NCBI RefSeq assembly: GCF_903181435.1
Contig: NZ_CAEUHO010000001.1
Span: forward strand, 1,922,001-1,986,000
Direction of reading: 5' to 3'
Source: Bacteroides acidifaciens
GTDB lineage: Bacteria > Bacteroidota > Bacteroidia > Bacteroidales > Bacteroidaceae
Length of the DNA: 64,000 nt
The position numbers and the translations under genes were made by a program. Below, in pieces: positions 10,142 through 19,751 of this stretch (position 1 is the stretch's first letter; each line of letters begins with the position of its first letter). Below the pieces are notes generated by a model. The model made no database searches, was not told where the DNA came from, and saw only the letters and a program-made list of their open reading frames with translations.

Positions 10142-10198
10142 ACGTCAGCGCGATAGAAGTTCGCCCGAAGGAGGAGAACCGAATAGTACAACTGACGT
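10142..10198. repeat. Intergenic inverted repeat with a shared Bacteroides-type segment
   Basis: ACGTCAG at 10142-10148 is complementary to CTGACGT at 10192-10198. Between them lies gcgatagaagttcgcccg followed by aaggaggagaacc, closely matching the segment at the IS-interrupted hairpin near 1440-1470 and 2945-2958. This is a small dispersed intergenic repeat between the esterase-mutarotase gene and the mannosidase gene. Its role is unknown. Confidence 0.5.
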
Positions 10199-10223
10199 CA
10201 GATTACAAGCAGCATTGTTTTTA

Positions 10224-13200
10224 TTACTCGATTGTTATCCTGACTATTTCGGGAGTGCGGACACCCGGCTTCAATTCTCCGTTTATATTGTAATAAGTTT
10301 TATCCCATCCTGTCAACGCCGCTCCGGCACGGGCTGTTTGCGGGGTACGGGCGACTTCCTGCCATGTGTTTTGACTAATATTATAGATTAATATACGGTC
10401 ATTGAATTTGTACCATTCGGCTGGATGAAGAAGATAGTCCTTTTGGGGCTGTCGGAGAGCTGCGAGGAAGATATCCTTATTCACTCCGCCTGTACAGAGA
10501 ATCAGGTTTTCATTGATGGCGATGGCTGTTCCGCCACCCAAGGAGATGGTTTCACCGTCGTTTCCTGTCGGGGTAGCTATGGGAGTCCATTGCCGGGATG
10601 CGGACGAGTAGCAATAGCCATCGGTGGAAAGTGTTGCCGATTTGCCATCGGTGGAAGCAGCGAATCCGCCCCATAGGAAGATACGGGCTTCACCGTCTTT
10701 ATGCTGTCCGGCACAGACGGCTTGCGTCCGTGCATCTCCGGGAAAATCCGGTAACTCCTGCCAACCCCTCTCAAGATTATCCAAATCGAGACAAAGGAAT
10801 GAGTTGGAAGGTTTGCCGTTTTTGTTGCCGCCTGCAACAAACAGTTGCCCGCCTGTCAATGTACCACACATGTTGTCTAGTGTATAAGGCAAAGCTGGAA
10901 GAGTTTCTATCTTGACTTTCCCTTGCTTTGCTGCCTTCGGATTGTCCTCAAAACTGATTTTATAGACAGATGTCAGCGCATCTTTTCCATCCGTTCCCCC
11001 TATGCAGATGATACCGTCCGGACAAGATACGGAAACTCCGTAAGCGGAAGCGACCGGCAACTCTCCTACCTTACGCCAGGCAAGTACCGTATCGGGATTC
11101 ATCGTTGCCGCATAAATTCCCCGATAGAATTTCTTCTTTCCACCATCGCTGGCAGGAACACCGGGAAAATTGCAACCGCCCGCCATCAGCAGATTGCCGC
11201 CCAGGATTCCTGAGTAGCAGGCGGAAACGCCTAGTTTGAAGCCTTTCTCCGATTGGGGGAATCCTTCCATTTTCTGCAAGTGAATGTCCGTAATGAACCG
11301 TTCGGGTGCTTCTGCACGAAAGGTGGAAGCCGGCAGGCCTGCTTCATTCACCAGGTTTGCCCGTGTGAAAGGCTGCCAACCGTAGCGGACGTATCGCGGA
11401 TGCTTTACTTGTTCACTATATACTTTTATCCGACCGTCTGTTATCTCGGCAACGGCAGGGTAATAAATGCCGTCCGTCTCGGCGACCTCAAACGTGCGCA
11501 AAGGATGACCGTCCGAACTCTTTAAGCCTTTGCCGTAATTGAAAGTTATATATACGGCATTTTCACGGAAATCGGCTTGGTGAAATAACGGGCCGGATGG
11601 CAGTATATGGTTCATGCCATACGTTTTATTCAATGCCCAACGGGCGAGACGTTCGCCAATCGGTTTCTTATTTCTAGGGTGTACGTCTAATGAGTCGCCA
11701 TTATCACTAGATACCGCCATACCCGTATTCGGTATTTCGTTCATCATCCTGCGCTGGCTGTCACGGAACCACGGCCAGGAAGGACGGGCTACACTGGAAA
11801 GCTGAACGTAGTAGAACGGCAGTTCCTCATTCTCCCAGTTCTTTCGCCAACTGCTTATCAAGAGTTTGAAGAGTTTCTCGTGCGCTTTGTAATTATGGGC
11901 GTTCGATTCCCCCTGATACCAAATCACACCTTTGACCGGATATTGCGCTAACGGACGAATACCGGACTCGTACAAATAACAAGGTTCGTAAGGGTGGCGT
12001 TGGTATTTATCTTCCGATTGTTTGATGTTTAATGCAGCGCGTCTGCGTACCCAGTCTTGTATAAAGTCATTATGTGTCCAGTCTTTCAATATAGCCGGAA
12101 AGTGGTATTCCAACGTGTTCCGGTCTATCCATGATTCGGTAGGCGAACCGCCGATTGCATTGCATATCAACCCTACCGGAACTTTCAAGCTATCCCGCAA
12201 CATCTGGCCGAAATAAGATGCTATCGCCGAAAAACGGGCGGCATTGTCGGGAGTACAGGCTTGCCATTCTGTGTCTTTATAATATTGAAGATGATTCAGG
12301 GAGTCGAGGACGGAAGCGTCCCATTGCACGGCGTTTGTATGCCAACGGGCTTTCATGTCATACAAGCGCAACTGTTCGTCGGCAACTTGAGGAATGTCTT
12401 TTTTGTCGGTAGTGGTCTGGCTCAACATAAATGCCATGTTCGACTGACCGGAGCATAGCCAGACTTCTCCTGCCAGGACGTTGGTGTATTTCAAGGTTCT
12501 TTTTGAGGTAGAGATTACCAGCGTATAAGGACCGCCTGCTTTCAACGGTGATAATTTCACCGACCATTTCCCGTCCGGTGTAGTTTTTGTAATCCACTGC
12601 TGACGGTCTATGCGGACTGTTACTTGTTCTCCCGCATTGGCTGTTCCCTGTATCAGCAAGGGGGTATCACGTTGGAGAACCATATTATCCGTGTAAAGTG
12701 GGGATAATTTCAAGCCGCCATACTCTCCGGTTATAGCCGAATAAACTGTTTTTGCAATGATAGATGCCCCTTCGGCAGTAGGATGAACGGCATCCGGCAG
12801 CAAGAAAGGATAAGGATAAAGCGGTTCGTGGAAATCTATCAACTGCACACCGGCATAACGTGCTACTGTTTCGATAGCCGTCTGTATCTCGCCGTGCCAG
12901 TCACGGGTTCCCGAAAGGAAACGGTTATGGCGGTCGGCAATCGGGGTCATTCGCGCTATGATAATCCGTACGCCGGGATTGGCTTTGCGGAATGTATCAA
13001 TCAGACTCAGATAGTTTTTCACAAAGAAATCACGGTAGTTTGTCCAGTCGCGGGGGTCGGTATCATTGATTCCCAAATGAATGACGACAATGTCTCCTGC
13101 AAAATCCAATGCTTTCTGATATTCTTCTTGCCGGGTATAGGGGCGGTGTCCCTGATTGAGCAGGGTAGCGCCGGGCTTTCCGAAATTTTCGACTTCATAA

Positions 13201-13370
13201 CGCTCCCCCAGTAGTTTCTGCAACTGTATGGGGTAAGATTGTGTTGCACGGTCGGACAATCCGGTTCCGTAGGTGATGCTGTTTCCTACACATGCAACTT
13301 TTATCCGTTGTTGGGCAGAAAGCACGCAACAAACGAACAGACAGACGGATAGTATCAGAATCTTTTTCAT
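10224..13370 (-). CDS. SGNH hydrolase - sialate O-acetylesterase - NanM-like mutarotase fusion
   Basis: This 1048-residue secreted protein joins three functions. Residues about 20-215 form an SGNH hydrolase with GNSITYGTGL, HLGINDTDPRDW and a C-terminal DAVHP block. Residues about 220-690 are a sialate O-acetylesterase domain with the nucleophile in CSGQSNMAFM and WYQGESNAHNY. Residues about 700-1048 are a kelch propeller of the cyclically permuted mutarotase/NanM type (LLMAGGCNFPGV, CIGGTDGKDA, LCTGGVNKD). It could remove O-acetyl groups from sialic acid and then interconvert Neu5Ac anomers before uptake. It lies between the mannosidase and esterase genes of the operon. Confidence 0.9.
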   Translation of the reverse strand: MKKILILSVCLFVCCVLSAQQRIKVACVGNSITYGTGLSDRATQSYPIQLQKLLGERYEVENFGKPGATLLNQGHRPYTRQEEYQKALDFAGDIVVIHLGINDTDPRDWTNYRDFFVKNYLSLIDTFRKANPGVRIIIARMTPIADRHNRFLSGTRDWHGEIQTAIETVARYAGVQLIDFHEPLYPYPFLLPDAVHPTAEGASIIAKTVYSAITGEYGGLKLSPLYTDNMVLQRDTPLLIQGTANAGEQVTVRIDRQQWITKTTPDGKWSVKLSPLKAGGPYTLVISTSKRTLKYTNVLAGEVWLCSGQSNMAFMLSQTTTDKKDIPQVADEQLRLYDMKARWHTNAVQWDASVLDSLNHLQYYKDTEWQACTPDNAARFSAIASYFGQMLRDSLKVPVGLICNAIGGSPTESWIDRNTLEYHFPAILKDWTHNDFIQDWVRRRAALNIKQSEDKYQRHPYEPCYLYESGIRPLAQYPVKGVIWYQGESNAHNYKAHEKLFKLLISSWRKNWENEELPFYYVQLSSVARPSWPWFRDSQRRMMNEIPNTGMAVSSDNGDSLDVHPRNKKPIGERLARWALNKTYGMNHILPSGPLFHQADFRENAVYITFNYGKGLKSSDGHPLRTFEVAETDGIYYPAVAEITDGRIKVYSEQVKHPRYVRYGWQPFTRANLVNEAGLPASTFRAEAPERFITDIHLQKMEGFPQSEKGFKLGVSACYSGILGGNLLMAGGCNFPGVPASDGGKKKFYRGIYAATMNPDTVLAWRKVGELPVASAYGVSVSCPDGIICIGGTDGKDALTSVYKISFEDNPKAAKQGKVKIETLPALPYTLDNMCGTLTGGQLFVAGGNKNGKPSNSFLCLDLDNLERGWQELPDFPGDARTQAVCAGQHKDGEARIFLWGGFAASTDGKSATLSTDGYCYSSASRQWTPIATPTGNDGETISLGGGTAIAINENLILCTGGVNKDIFLAALRQPQKDYLLHPAEWYKFNDRILIYNISQNTWQEVARTPQTARAGAALTGWDKTYYNINGELKPGVRTPEIVRITIE

Positions 13371-13384
13371 TTATTTTCTCCCGG

Positions 13385-13435
13385 TATTTAGTTTTCTCTA
13401 ATAGTTAGCTTTCTCTAATAGTTAGCTTTCTCTAA
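13385..13435. repeat. 17-bp tandem repeat, three copies
   Basis: Three head-to-tail 17-bp units (consensus TAGTTAGCTTTCTCTAA; the first copy diverged at a few positions) and a short fourth stub lie in the 85-bp gap between the esterase gene and the fusion gene. There are no spacers, so it is not CRISPR. Slippage there could vary the intercistronic distance. Confidence 0.8.
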
Positions 13436-13455
13436 TATTTAGTTGTTTCAGATAT

Positions 13456-14121
13456 TTACTTCTTCCCAATGTAAGGTTTCACAATCTCCACCCATTTCAG
13501 ATAACCTTTTCCGAGAAGGTGCAGACCGTCATTGGTGTAGGCAGTGTTCATCTTTCCGGTTTGCCCGTCTATAAAGTGAGAGTACAAGTCTATATAAGTC
13601 AATCCTTCCTTCTCTGCGAGGCGGACTAATCCTTTATTGATTTCGGGGATAACCTGCCAACGGGAAGTATGCCCCTTGAACGTATTGTAATGGTCGGTGA
13701 CGGGAAGAACACTTTGCAGATATAATTTTGTCTTCGGAGAATCAGCCTTTATCTTTTGGGCAATCATTCCGATACGGGATACAATCGTATCGGCAGGAGT
13801 TTCGCGGCTCACATCATTAATACCAATCAGAAGAAATATTTTAGCCGGTTTTCCTTTCAGGATGGCGTCCAGGCGGTCATATACTCCCATGCAAATATCA
13901 CCGCTGATTCCACGGTTTTTCACGTGTTTATTTTGAAACAGTTCTGCCCATTCGGCACCGTTCGTGATACTGTTTCCGAGGAAAATAATGTCGTTGGAAG
14001 TAACGGGTAGTTCTTCAAACAACGTAGCACGTTGGTAATAAAACGTAGAATATTTGCGTTCCTGAGCATGGCATGCCAAAGTTAAGGTCAATATGACCAT
14101 TAATAAAAAGTTCTTCTTCAT
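13456..14121 (-). CDS. SGNH/GDSL-type esterase, secreted
   Basis: This 221-residue protein has a signal peptide (MKKNFLLMVILTLTLACHAQ) and the four SGNH blocks: IIFLGNSITNGAEW (block I Ser), RGISGD (block II Gly), LIGINDVSRE (block III Asn) and NDGLHLLGKGY (block V Asp/His). It probably removes acetyl or other acyl groups from glycans, fitting a sialic acid or GlcNAc O-acetylesterase role in this operon. The exact substrate cannot be read from sequence. Confidence 0.88.
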   Translation of the reverse strand: MKKNFLLMVILTLTLACHAQERKYSTFYYQRATLFEELPVTSNDIIFLGNSITNGAEWAELFQNKHVKNRGISGDICMGVYDRLDAILKGKPAKIFLLIGINDVSRETPADTIVSRIGMIAQKIKADSPKTKLYLQSVLPVTDHYNTFKGHTSRWQVIPEINKGLVRLAEKEGLTYIDLYSHFIDGQTGKMNTAYTNDGLHLLGKGYLKWVEIVKPYIGKK

Positions 14122-14248
14122 GGCTGTTCTTTTTATTTATCAATTAGTATATCCGTATTTCATTATAGCATATTTATTTTCATTATATAGCATATTCAAA
14201 TTAGCTCATGGCATATTCATAAAAGTCCTTCCCTTTATGATTGGTATG

Positions 14249-16267
14249 TCACTTTAGTCTTTTATCCGGTGAGTAGACGAGTCCATCTACAGCCTTCTGT
14301 CCGTCGAGGGTAACAAAGACGGTGGTGAACATCCATTTTACCAACCGGACTTCGGAAGTAGTAAACTTCCCTATCGGCAATTTCAGCAATACCTTGTTCC
14401 ACCCTTTTTGCAGATGAACTTTCAAAGGAGGGCGTGCTACACAGTTTTCGTTGCCCAATGCTACTTCGTTGCTTTTAGTCCGATGGGTGGCTGTCCAGAC
14501 TGGTGGGATTATTTCCTGCCCATTTATCCAGATACGGCTTTCTTTATAATCCCATTTTCCCGGCAAGGGCGGCAGGTCTGCTTCGGAACGTCCGTAATTC
14601 TGAAATTCAGCCCACAGACCGACGGTTTGTTCTTTCGGTGAATAGACATAGGTGTAGGCATAGGCCGTATGGTTCTCTTTCGGTTCTTTGTAGAATCCGG
14701 GGATAAGCGTGCCCCACACATGACGGAGATAGATTCCCGCACCAATGGCGGGGCGTACATTATATGTCTTTCCTGCGTAGCTGTAACTATCCTGCAAAGT
14801 TTCTTCCGGTGGAAAAACCTTTGCCAAATCCCCTTCATTCGGGAAAGGGTCTGTTATATTCCATTTCACATTTGTCTGACGGACATATGCAAACGGATAG
14901 CCGGTAAAAGTGTGTTCTTTATGCCATAATAAGCGACGTTCAAAATCGGCAAAGTTCTTGAACAGTTCCGACTGTTCGTCAGTGGGAAGTATTGTGCCGT
15001 TCTTATCGAAGTACTCTGTCCCACCGCCTTTCCAAGCACGTTCTGCCATAGCCAGCATATTGGGATAGAAATTATTTTCGACAATCATCCCCCATTCGGT
15101 ATCTACTAACCGGTCATTCCAAATAGCCAGAATCGTGCCTGCAAGGTCATCGCTTCCTTGTTCCTTATTATAAATACGGCTATTGTACAATGCGATAATA
15201 TCACCGAAGGTATCGAAATGGTTCAGATAATGGAAACGCGAGTCAATGGCGGGAATACCTTCCTGTGCCTTTCCCCGATAACTCCAAAGTTGGGTCATGT
15301 CAATTTCTCCGGGTTTATAGTGCCATCCCGGATTCCAGGAGATTACTTTCTTGCCTTTGGAACGTACATAGGATACCATTTCCGGTACAAACCGGGGATT
15401 GGTAAATTGGACTTCATCCGTACCGATATGCAAATAAGGTACGTCAAACGTTTCACAGACTTCATCCAACAGGAGTTTTAATATTTTCATCCCTTCAGGG
15501 CTTTGCATATCGTGGCGGAAGGTGCGTATGAATGCGGCACTGTGTCCGGGCATATCTATTTCAGGGATTAGCGTCATGTGGTGTGCCTTACAGAAAGCGA
15601 CCAGTTCTTTGGCTTCTTCCAGCGTGTAATATTTGCCGGGCATCCGGGTGGTGTTCACGCTATCATTCAGCATCGGGAATATCTTGCTTTCCAAACGCCA
15701 GGATTGGTTCTCGGTCAGATGCCAGTGGAAGACGTTGATTTTGAATTTGGCGAGCGCGGCGATTTCACGCTTGAGTTCTTCCAGAGAAATGTAGCTACGT
15801 CCTACGTCCTGCATGAATCCGCGAATGCGGAAAGCAGGCCAGTCAACGATTTCGGCTCCTTGAATCTGTGTTTTTGAGTTTCTTTTCTCTGCCAGTTGCC
15901 TTAAAGTCTGCATAGCCCAATAAACGCCGCGTTCGGTCACAGCCTCAACGGTTATCCGTTTCTTGGTTACATTCAGGCGGTAAGCCTCATCCTGGTTCAT
16001 CGGTATTCCGGGGAGAGAAGGCAGTAATTTCACCTCAATGACGGCAGTTGCCTTTGGCGAGATAGTTCCGCCCATTTCAGCGATAAAAGCTTCCCACTCC
16101 TGTTGAAGCACAGGAGTGGAAAGCATCACCTTATTCACTTGAAAGTTTGTATGAGAGGGGGTAAACTTTTGTGGCTGGGGGAGCAGGTGATAATCACCTG
16201 CTTTTGCCACTGAAGTTGTGTATAAGTTAATTATAAAATATATTAGTAAAATGAGTTTGTTTTTCAT
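14249..16267 (-). CDS. GH20 beta-N-acetylhexosaminidase, secreted
   Basis: This 672-residue enzyme has a signal peptide (MKNKLILLIYFIINLYTTSV, then AKAG), the GH20 N-terminal domain, and a barrel with RGFMQDVGRSYIS, VFHWHLTENQSWRLES and catalytic IGTDEVQF. Its active-site region differs from the two downstream paralogues (GTDEV rather than GGDE), which suggests another subfamily. It follows the sialidase by 48 bp on the same strand, so it would act on the GlcNAc, GalNAc or galactosamine ends exposed once sialic acid is gone. Confidence 0.92.
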   Translation of the reverse strand: MKNKLILLIYFIINLYTTSVAKAGDYHLLPQPQKFTPSHTNFQVNKVMLSTPVLQQEWEAFIAEMGGTISPKATAVIEVKLLPSLPGIPMNQDEAYRLNVTKKRITVEAVTERGVYWAMQTLRQLAEKRNSKTQIQGAEIVDWPAFRIRGFMQDVGRSYISLEELKREIAALAKFKINVFHWHLTENQSWRLESKIFPMLNDSVNTTRMPGKYYTLEEAKELVAFCKAHHMTLIPEIDMPGHSAAFIRTFRHDMQSPEGMKILKLLLDEVCETFDVPYLHIGTDEVQFTNPRFVPEMVSYVRSKGKKVISWNPGWHYKPGEIDMTQLWSYRGKAQEGIPAIDSRFHYLNHFDTFGDIIALYNSRIYNKEQGSDDLAGTILAIWNDRLVDTEWGMIVENNFYPNMLAMAERAWKGGGTEYFDKNGTILPTDEQSELFKNFADFERRLLWHKEHTFTGYPFAYVRQTNVKWNITDPFPNEGDLAKVFPPEETLQDSYSYAGKTYNVRPAIGAGIYLRHVWGTLIPGFYKEPKENHTAYAYTYVYSPKEQTVGLWAEFQNYGRSEADLPPLPGKWDYKESRIWINGQEIIPPVWTATHRTKSNEVALGNENCVARPPLKVHLQKGWNKVLLKLPIGKFTTSEVRLVKWMFTTVFVTLDGQKAVDGLVYSPDKRLK

Positions 16268-16315
16268 GATTACAGGTCGTATGGTAAGTACTCGTTTTAA
16301 ATTAGTACTTGATGT

Positions 16316-17947
16316 CTATTTTATTATATCCCTTAGCCGAACAGCCTGGAAAGTCATGTGGGCTACACTACTTTCATATAATATACCAATTGTCTCCTTA
16401 TCAATCATTGTCAGGCAAGAATATCCCCATCCTTCACCCTCGTCCAGCATCACCTGATGTTCGGGCAACCATGTGATACCTCCGTCCAGACTTGCTTTGA
16501 TGGTGATATGATGGCGGCCTTTAACTGTATTCGGATTGGAGAACAAAAGGACATCTTTGTTTAATGCATTATCTTTCGCTTTCACACTAATCAAGCTCGC
16601 CATACAAATAGGCTCCTGCAAAGCCTTGCGGGAAGAGGGATGTTCTGTCCATGTCTTGCCTAAATCCTTTGTAGTAGAGATAGCACGGCTACCGCCACGG
16701 TTGTCTCTCATGTTCAGCATCAACACACCCGGTTCTACTTCCGCCACTTGGGCTTCTGTTGTATTGGTACGTGCGTAGTTGTGGATTTTCCATGTCTCGC
16801 CACGGTCTTTGCTATACATGATTCCCGCATTCGGGACACGGGTAGAGTCGATAAACTGAATCGGGAATACCAATGTACCATCCTGCATGGTGATACCCCG
16901 TCCCGGACCTTGCAGAAGGAAATACCATGAAGGGTCTTTCACCTGCTCTGTGATATTGATGGGTTTAGACCATGTCTTACCGTCGTCCGTACTCTTTGAC
17001 AGTACCAATTGGGCTGTATGATTCATATCCATTCCCGGATATGAGCTCCACCAGGCGCGTTGGTTACCCATTCCGTGCGTCCACGCTGCCACCACCCATA
17101 CTGTGTTGGTCTTGGTATCCACCAGGATGGAAGGGTCGCCGACACCGTTCTGCGCAGCAGGCAAATCACCCGTTTCGCCGAAAGCCAAAGGCAAGCGCAT
17201 CTTCTCCCAGGTTTTGCCACCGTCTACACTGCGACTCAAACCTATGTCTACATGTTCCTGCAAATCGGCACTGTTATTATAACGTACATCATATACCCCG
17301 AGCAATGTTCCCTTATTGGTAGTCACCAATCCCGGAATACGGAAGGCAGCCGAACCGTCGTCACCGGCATGACGTACGCCTACCCCTACCCTATGAACTA
17401 TATTCTCCGGTGAAACTATGTGCATAAGGGCTTCTTTGTTATCAACCTTAATCGCAGCAATCTTAGCCGAAACCTTATCCAACAAAGATGCATCCGGCTT
17501 CATCTGCAAACTAATCCAGAAATAGTTGATTCCGGGAAAAAGCTTCTGATTAGCTTTCAACGCAACTTTCTGCTTCGGATTATTCACTTGCGACTTATTA
17601 ATCGAATAAGAAGGATTCGCCGCCAATGTCTTTCCCGGTGTATGACTGGAAACATAGGATACAGGAGCAAAGAAATTCTTATCGTAGTTCTGTCTGGCTT
17701 CCGTACCACTATAATATAACTTAACGGATTGTATATCCGACATATTTACATCTTTGCCGAAATTCAAAACAACTTCGTCCAAAGTACGACTCTCTCTAGC
17801 ATTCAAACGCAGCATAAACAACACATTGTCTTGTCGTTCAATCAAAACAGGAATCTGAGTTTCACGCACAAATACAGTATCCGATGCAAAAGCCTGCAAA
17901 ATCACCCAGAAAGAAAAGATGATTGATAAAAATAGATTCTTTTTCAT
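16316..17947 (-). CDS. nanH: Exo-alpha-sialidase (GH33)
   Basis: This 543-residue secreted sialidase releases terminal sialic acid. It has a signal peptide (MKKNLFLSIIFSFWVILQAF), an N-terminal carbohydrate-binding sandwich (about residues 25-180), then the six-bladed propeller with the arginine motif FRIPGL and several Asp boxes (SVDGGKTW, STDDGKTW, SKDRGETW, SLDGGITW). I prefer the ATG at 17947 over 17968 because a TAnnTTTG promoter box at 17973-17980 puts the transcript start at or after 17968, and the signal peptide begins here. It is the first gene of the downstream glycosidase operon. Confidence 0.95.
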   Translation of the reverse strand: MKKNLFLSIIFSFWVILQAFASDTVFVRETQIPVLIERQDNVLFMLRLNARESRTLDEVVLNFGKDVNMSDIQSVKLYYSGTEARQNYDKNFFAPVSYVSSHTPGKTLAANPSYSINKSQVNNPKQKVALKANQKLFPGINYFWISLQMKPDASLLDKVSAKIAAIKVDNKEALMHIVSPENIVHRVGVGVRHAGDDGSAAFRIPGLVTTNKGTLLGVYDVRYNNSADLQEHVDIGLSRSVDGGKTWEKMRLPLAFGETGDLPAAQNGVGDPSILVDTKTNTVWVVAAWTHGMGNQRAWWSSYPGMDMNHTAQLVLSKSTDDGKTWSKPINITEQVKDPSWYFLLQGPGRGITMQDGTLVFPIQFIDSTRVPNAGIMYSKDRGETWKIHNYARTNTTEAQVAEVEPGVLMLNMRDNRGGSRAISTTKDLGKTWTEHPSSRKALQEPICMASLISVKAKDNALNKDVLLFSNPNTVKGRHHITIKASLDGGITWLPEHQVMLDEGEGWGYSCLTMIDKETIGILYESSVAHMTFQAVRLRDIIK

Positions 17948-17972
17948 GGTATTATTTAAATATTTCATGCCG

Positions 17973-17980
17973 CAAATATA
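17973..17980 (-). promoter_or_regulatory. Promoter -7 box for nanH operon
   Basis: On the minus strand this reads TATATTTG, a full match to the Bacteroides -7 consensus TAnnTTTG, 25 bp upstream of the chosen nanH ATG. A near-palindrome AATAAAATAATTTATT lies at 18010-18025, about 30 bp further upstream, where a repressor could bind. Confidence 0.7.
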
Positions 17981-18009
17981 TAAAATTACAACGAATTCCC
18001 GCTATATTT

Positions 18010-18025
18010 AATAAAATAATTTATT
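18010..18025. promoter_or_regulatory. A/T palindrome, candidate operator upstream of nanH
   Basis: AATAAAATAATTTATT differs by one base from AATAAAATTATTTATT at 23305-23320 upstream of susC. Similar palindromes lie at the nanT, yhcH and nanR promoters. It is a candidate binding site for the ROK regulator; low A/T complexity makes chance similarity possible. Confidence 0.35.
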
Positions 18026-18063
18026 ATAAAAAGTACAATTAATAAATTAACTACCACAAAAAC

Positions 18064-18097
18064 GAGAACGTATATGCCAAAACGCACATACGTTCTC
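18064..18097. terminator. Bidirectional terminator after susD
   Basis: GAGAACGTAT at 18064-18073 pairs with ATACGTTCTC at 18088-18097. T-rich tracts flank the stem on both strands (TTTTATTT to the right; TTTTTG on the minus strand), so it can stop the susCD transcript. Confidence 0.8.
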
Positions 18098-18129
18098 TTG
18101 TTTTATTTAATTATCAGCCTGAATTAATA

Positions 18130-19722
18130 CTATTCTTCACCTTCTCCACCGGTGAGATACCCTTTAGTCTGAACCAACTCTCTATTATTTGTCAACGTAT
18201 TGGCATCAATCGGCCATAACAGCCGTTTTTCATTTGCCGTAGAATATTTTGCCGTATAACCTAAAGTACGTATATCATACCAACGTTTTCCTTCATACAT
18301 CAATTCACGCAAACGTTCTTTCAGAATTGTCTCAATAGGGTCATCATCACCTGCTACAAACGGGTTGGCAGAATAAAACTCACCGCCTTTCTCATTTGGA
18401 TATGCCAGGGTTGCTTTATTTGCCTCGAAATAAGTTTCACCATATGCACGTTTACGAACAGTATTAATTTCCGTAGTGATATCTTCACCTAACAAAGCTT
18501 TAGCTTCTGCAAGAAGTAACAAACAGTCCGCATAACGATAAATAGGATAATCGTCTAACCATGCGCGCTCTGAAGCACCAGGCAACATCGTTCCTTGAAA
18601 TTTATAAGGAATACAAGCCTTATATACCAAGTTTTCCCCCTCCTTCGTATAAACAGCTTTCACTGAACCGGCTTTACGAGTATCACCTTCACGGAATACT
18701 TTATCATAGAACTCTCCTTTAATCTGAAGCCTAATCAAACCATTCATTTCGGCATCTTTAGTTTTGGCATAAGAAACTCCATTCTCATCAAAGTAATTGC
18801 CTGAAGTCATGTAAGCTTGCTGAGGAACAAGATTATTTCTAAAATTAGTATCCCCCCACATATTATACTCATCACGTCCATTATGAATGGTGAAGATTAT
18901 TTCTTCATTTTTCTTGTTCGCATAAGCGAAAACATCTGCAAAGTTTTCTTCCAGAGCGATACCCGGACAGTTGTTCACTTCTTGTAAAGCACCTTTAGCA
19001 GTACGGTAGTCAGCATCGCCACCGCCCATTTGCTTACCACTCCACAAGTACACTTCACCTTTCAACATCTTAGTAGCTCCCAGCGACCAGTAATGTTTTC
19101 CAAATTTATAGGAATAATCATTATTAAATGCCGCCTCAGATGCAGTAATATCTTCTTTGATACGAGCCATCACTTCCGTTGCCGGAGAAGCAGCCTTTTG
19201 TATATTTGCCAAATCAATGGTCGAACCACTGGTGTAAGTCAAATGAAGAATGACATCTCCCCATGAGCGAAGCAAATGAAAGTAAAGAAAAGCACGCATG
19301 CCATAAGCTTCTCCCAAATAATATTTCTTGGTGTCTCCGGACAACAATCCGGTTTCTTCCGTCTTGGCAATCATAAGGTTTATCTGATTGATAACTCCGT
19401 ACAAATTAGCAAAATTGCTGAGTCCTACGTTTTCCCTATTCAGTGAGTTGGCAGGAAAAATTTCCATCCCTTGAGTTGCCTCACCACCAAAAGGTGCATC
19501 ACCATAAATATCAGCACGGGGTTCACCCAATATAAACAAGTTGTACGAACGTTCTCTGAGCTGCGCATGCAAACCTACATTGAAAGCACTGAAGTGCGTG
19601 TCACTTTTCCAGTAGTTGGCGTCGGTTATTGTACTTTCCGATTCAATATCCAAGGAGTTGCATCCGGCAAGGAAAGGCAGCAAAGCTGCGCTTGCCAATA
19701 AATATTTGAATATATTTTTCAT
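18130..19722 (-). CDS. SusD-like (RagB/SusD) glycan-binding lipoprotein
   Basis: This 530-residue surface lipoprotein has a signal and lipobox (LLPFLAGC, about residues 14-21), a TPR-rich SusD fold, and the C-terminal motif LMYEGKRWYDIRTLG common in the family. It would cover the SusC channel at 19752-23069 and capture oligosaccharide or sialic acid. It ends at a clear terminator, so the pair forms its own unit. It may be a NanU-like sialic acid binder, but the second pair in the nan operon is the better positional candidate. Confidence 0.93.
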   Translation of the reverse strand: MKNIFKYLLASAALLPFLAGCNSLDIESESTITDANYWKSDTHFSAFNVGLHAQLRERSYNLFILGEPRADIYGDAPFGGEATQGMEIFPANSLNRENVGLSNFANLYGVINQINLMIAKTEETGLLSGDTKKYYLGEAYGMRAFLYFHLLRSWGDVILHLTYTSGSTIDLANIQKAASPATEVMARIKEDITASEAAFNNDYSYKFGKHYWSLGATKMLKGEVYLWSGKQMGGGDADYRTAKGALQEVNNCPGIALEENFADVFAYANKKNEEIIFTIHNGRDEYNMWGDTNFRNNLVPQQAYMTSGNYFDENGVSYAKTKDAEMNGLIRLQIKGEFYDKVFREGDTRKAGSVKAVYTKEGENLVYKACIPYKFQGTMLPGASERAWLDDYPIYRYADCLLLLAEAKALLGEDITTEINTVRKRAYGETYFEANKATLAYPNEKGGEFYSANPFVAGDDDPIETILKERLRELMYEGKRWYDIRTLGYTAKYSTANEKRLLWPIDANTLTNNRELVQTKGYLTGGEGEE

Positions 19723-19751
19723 AATTCTATTCCTTTTTAAGTCCTGTTAAA

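Noticed and set aside
10060..10191. Extended N-terminus of the beta-mannosidase
   Set aside because: It would put 44 non-signal residues before a good signal peptide and run through an intergenic repeat.
13385..13440. Tandem 17-bp units as a CRISPR array
   Set aside because: Units are directly adjacent with no spacers, and no cas genes are present.
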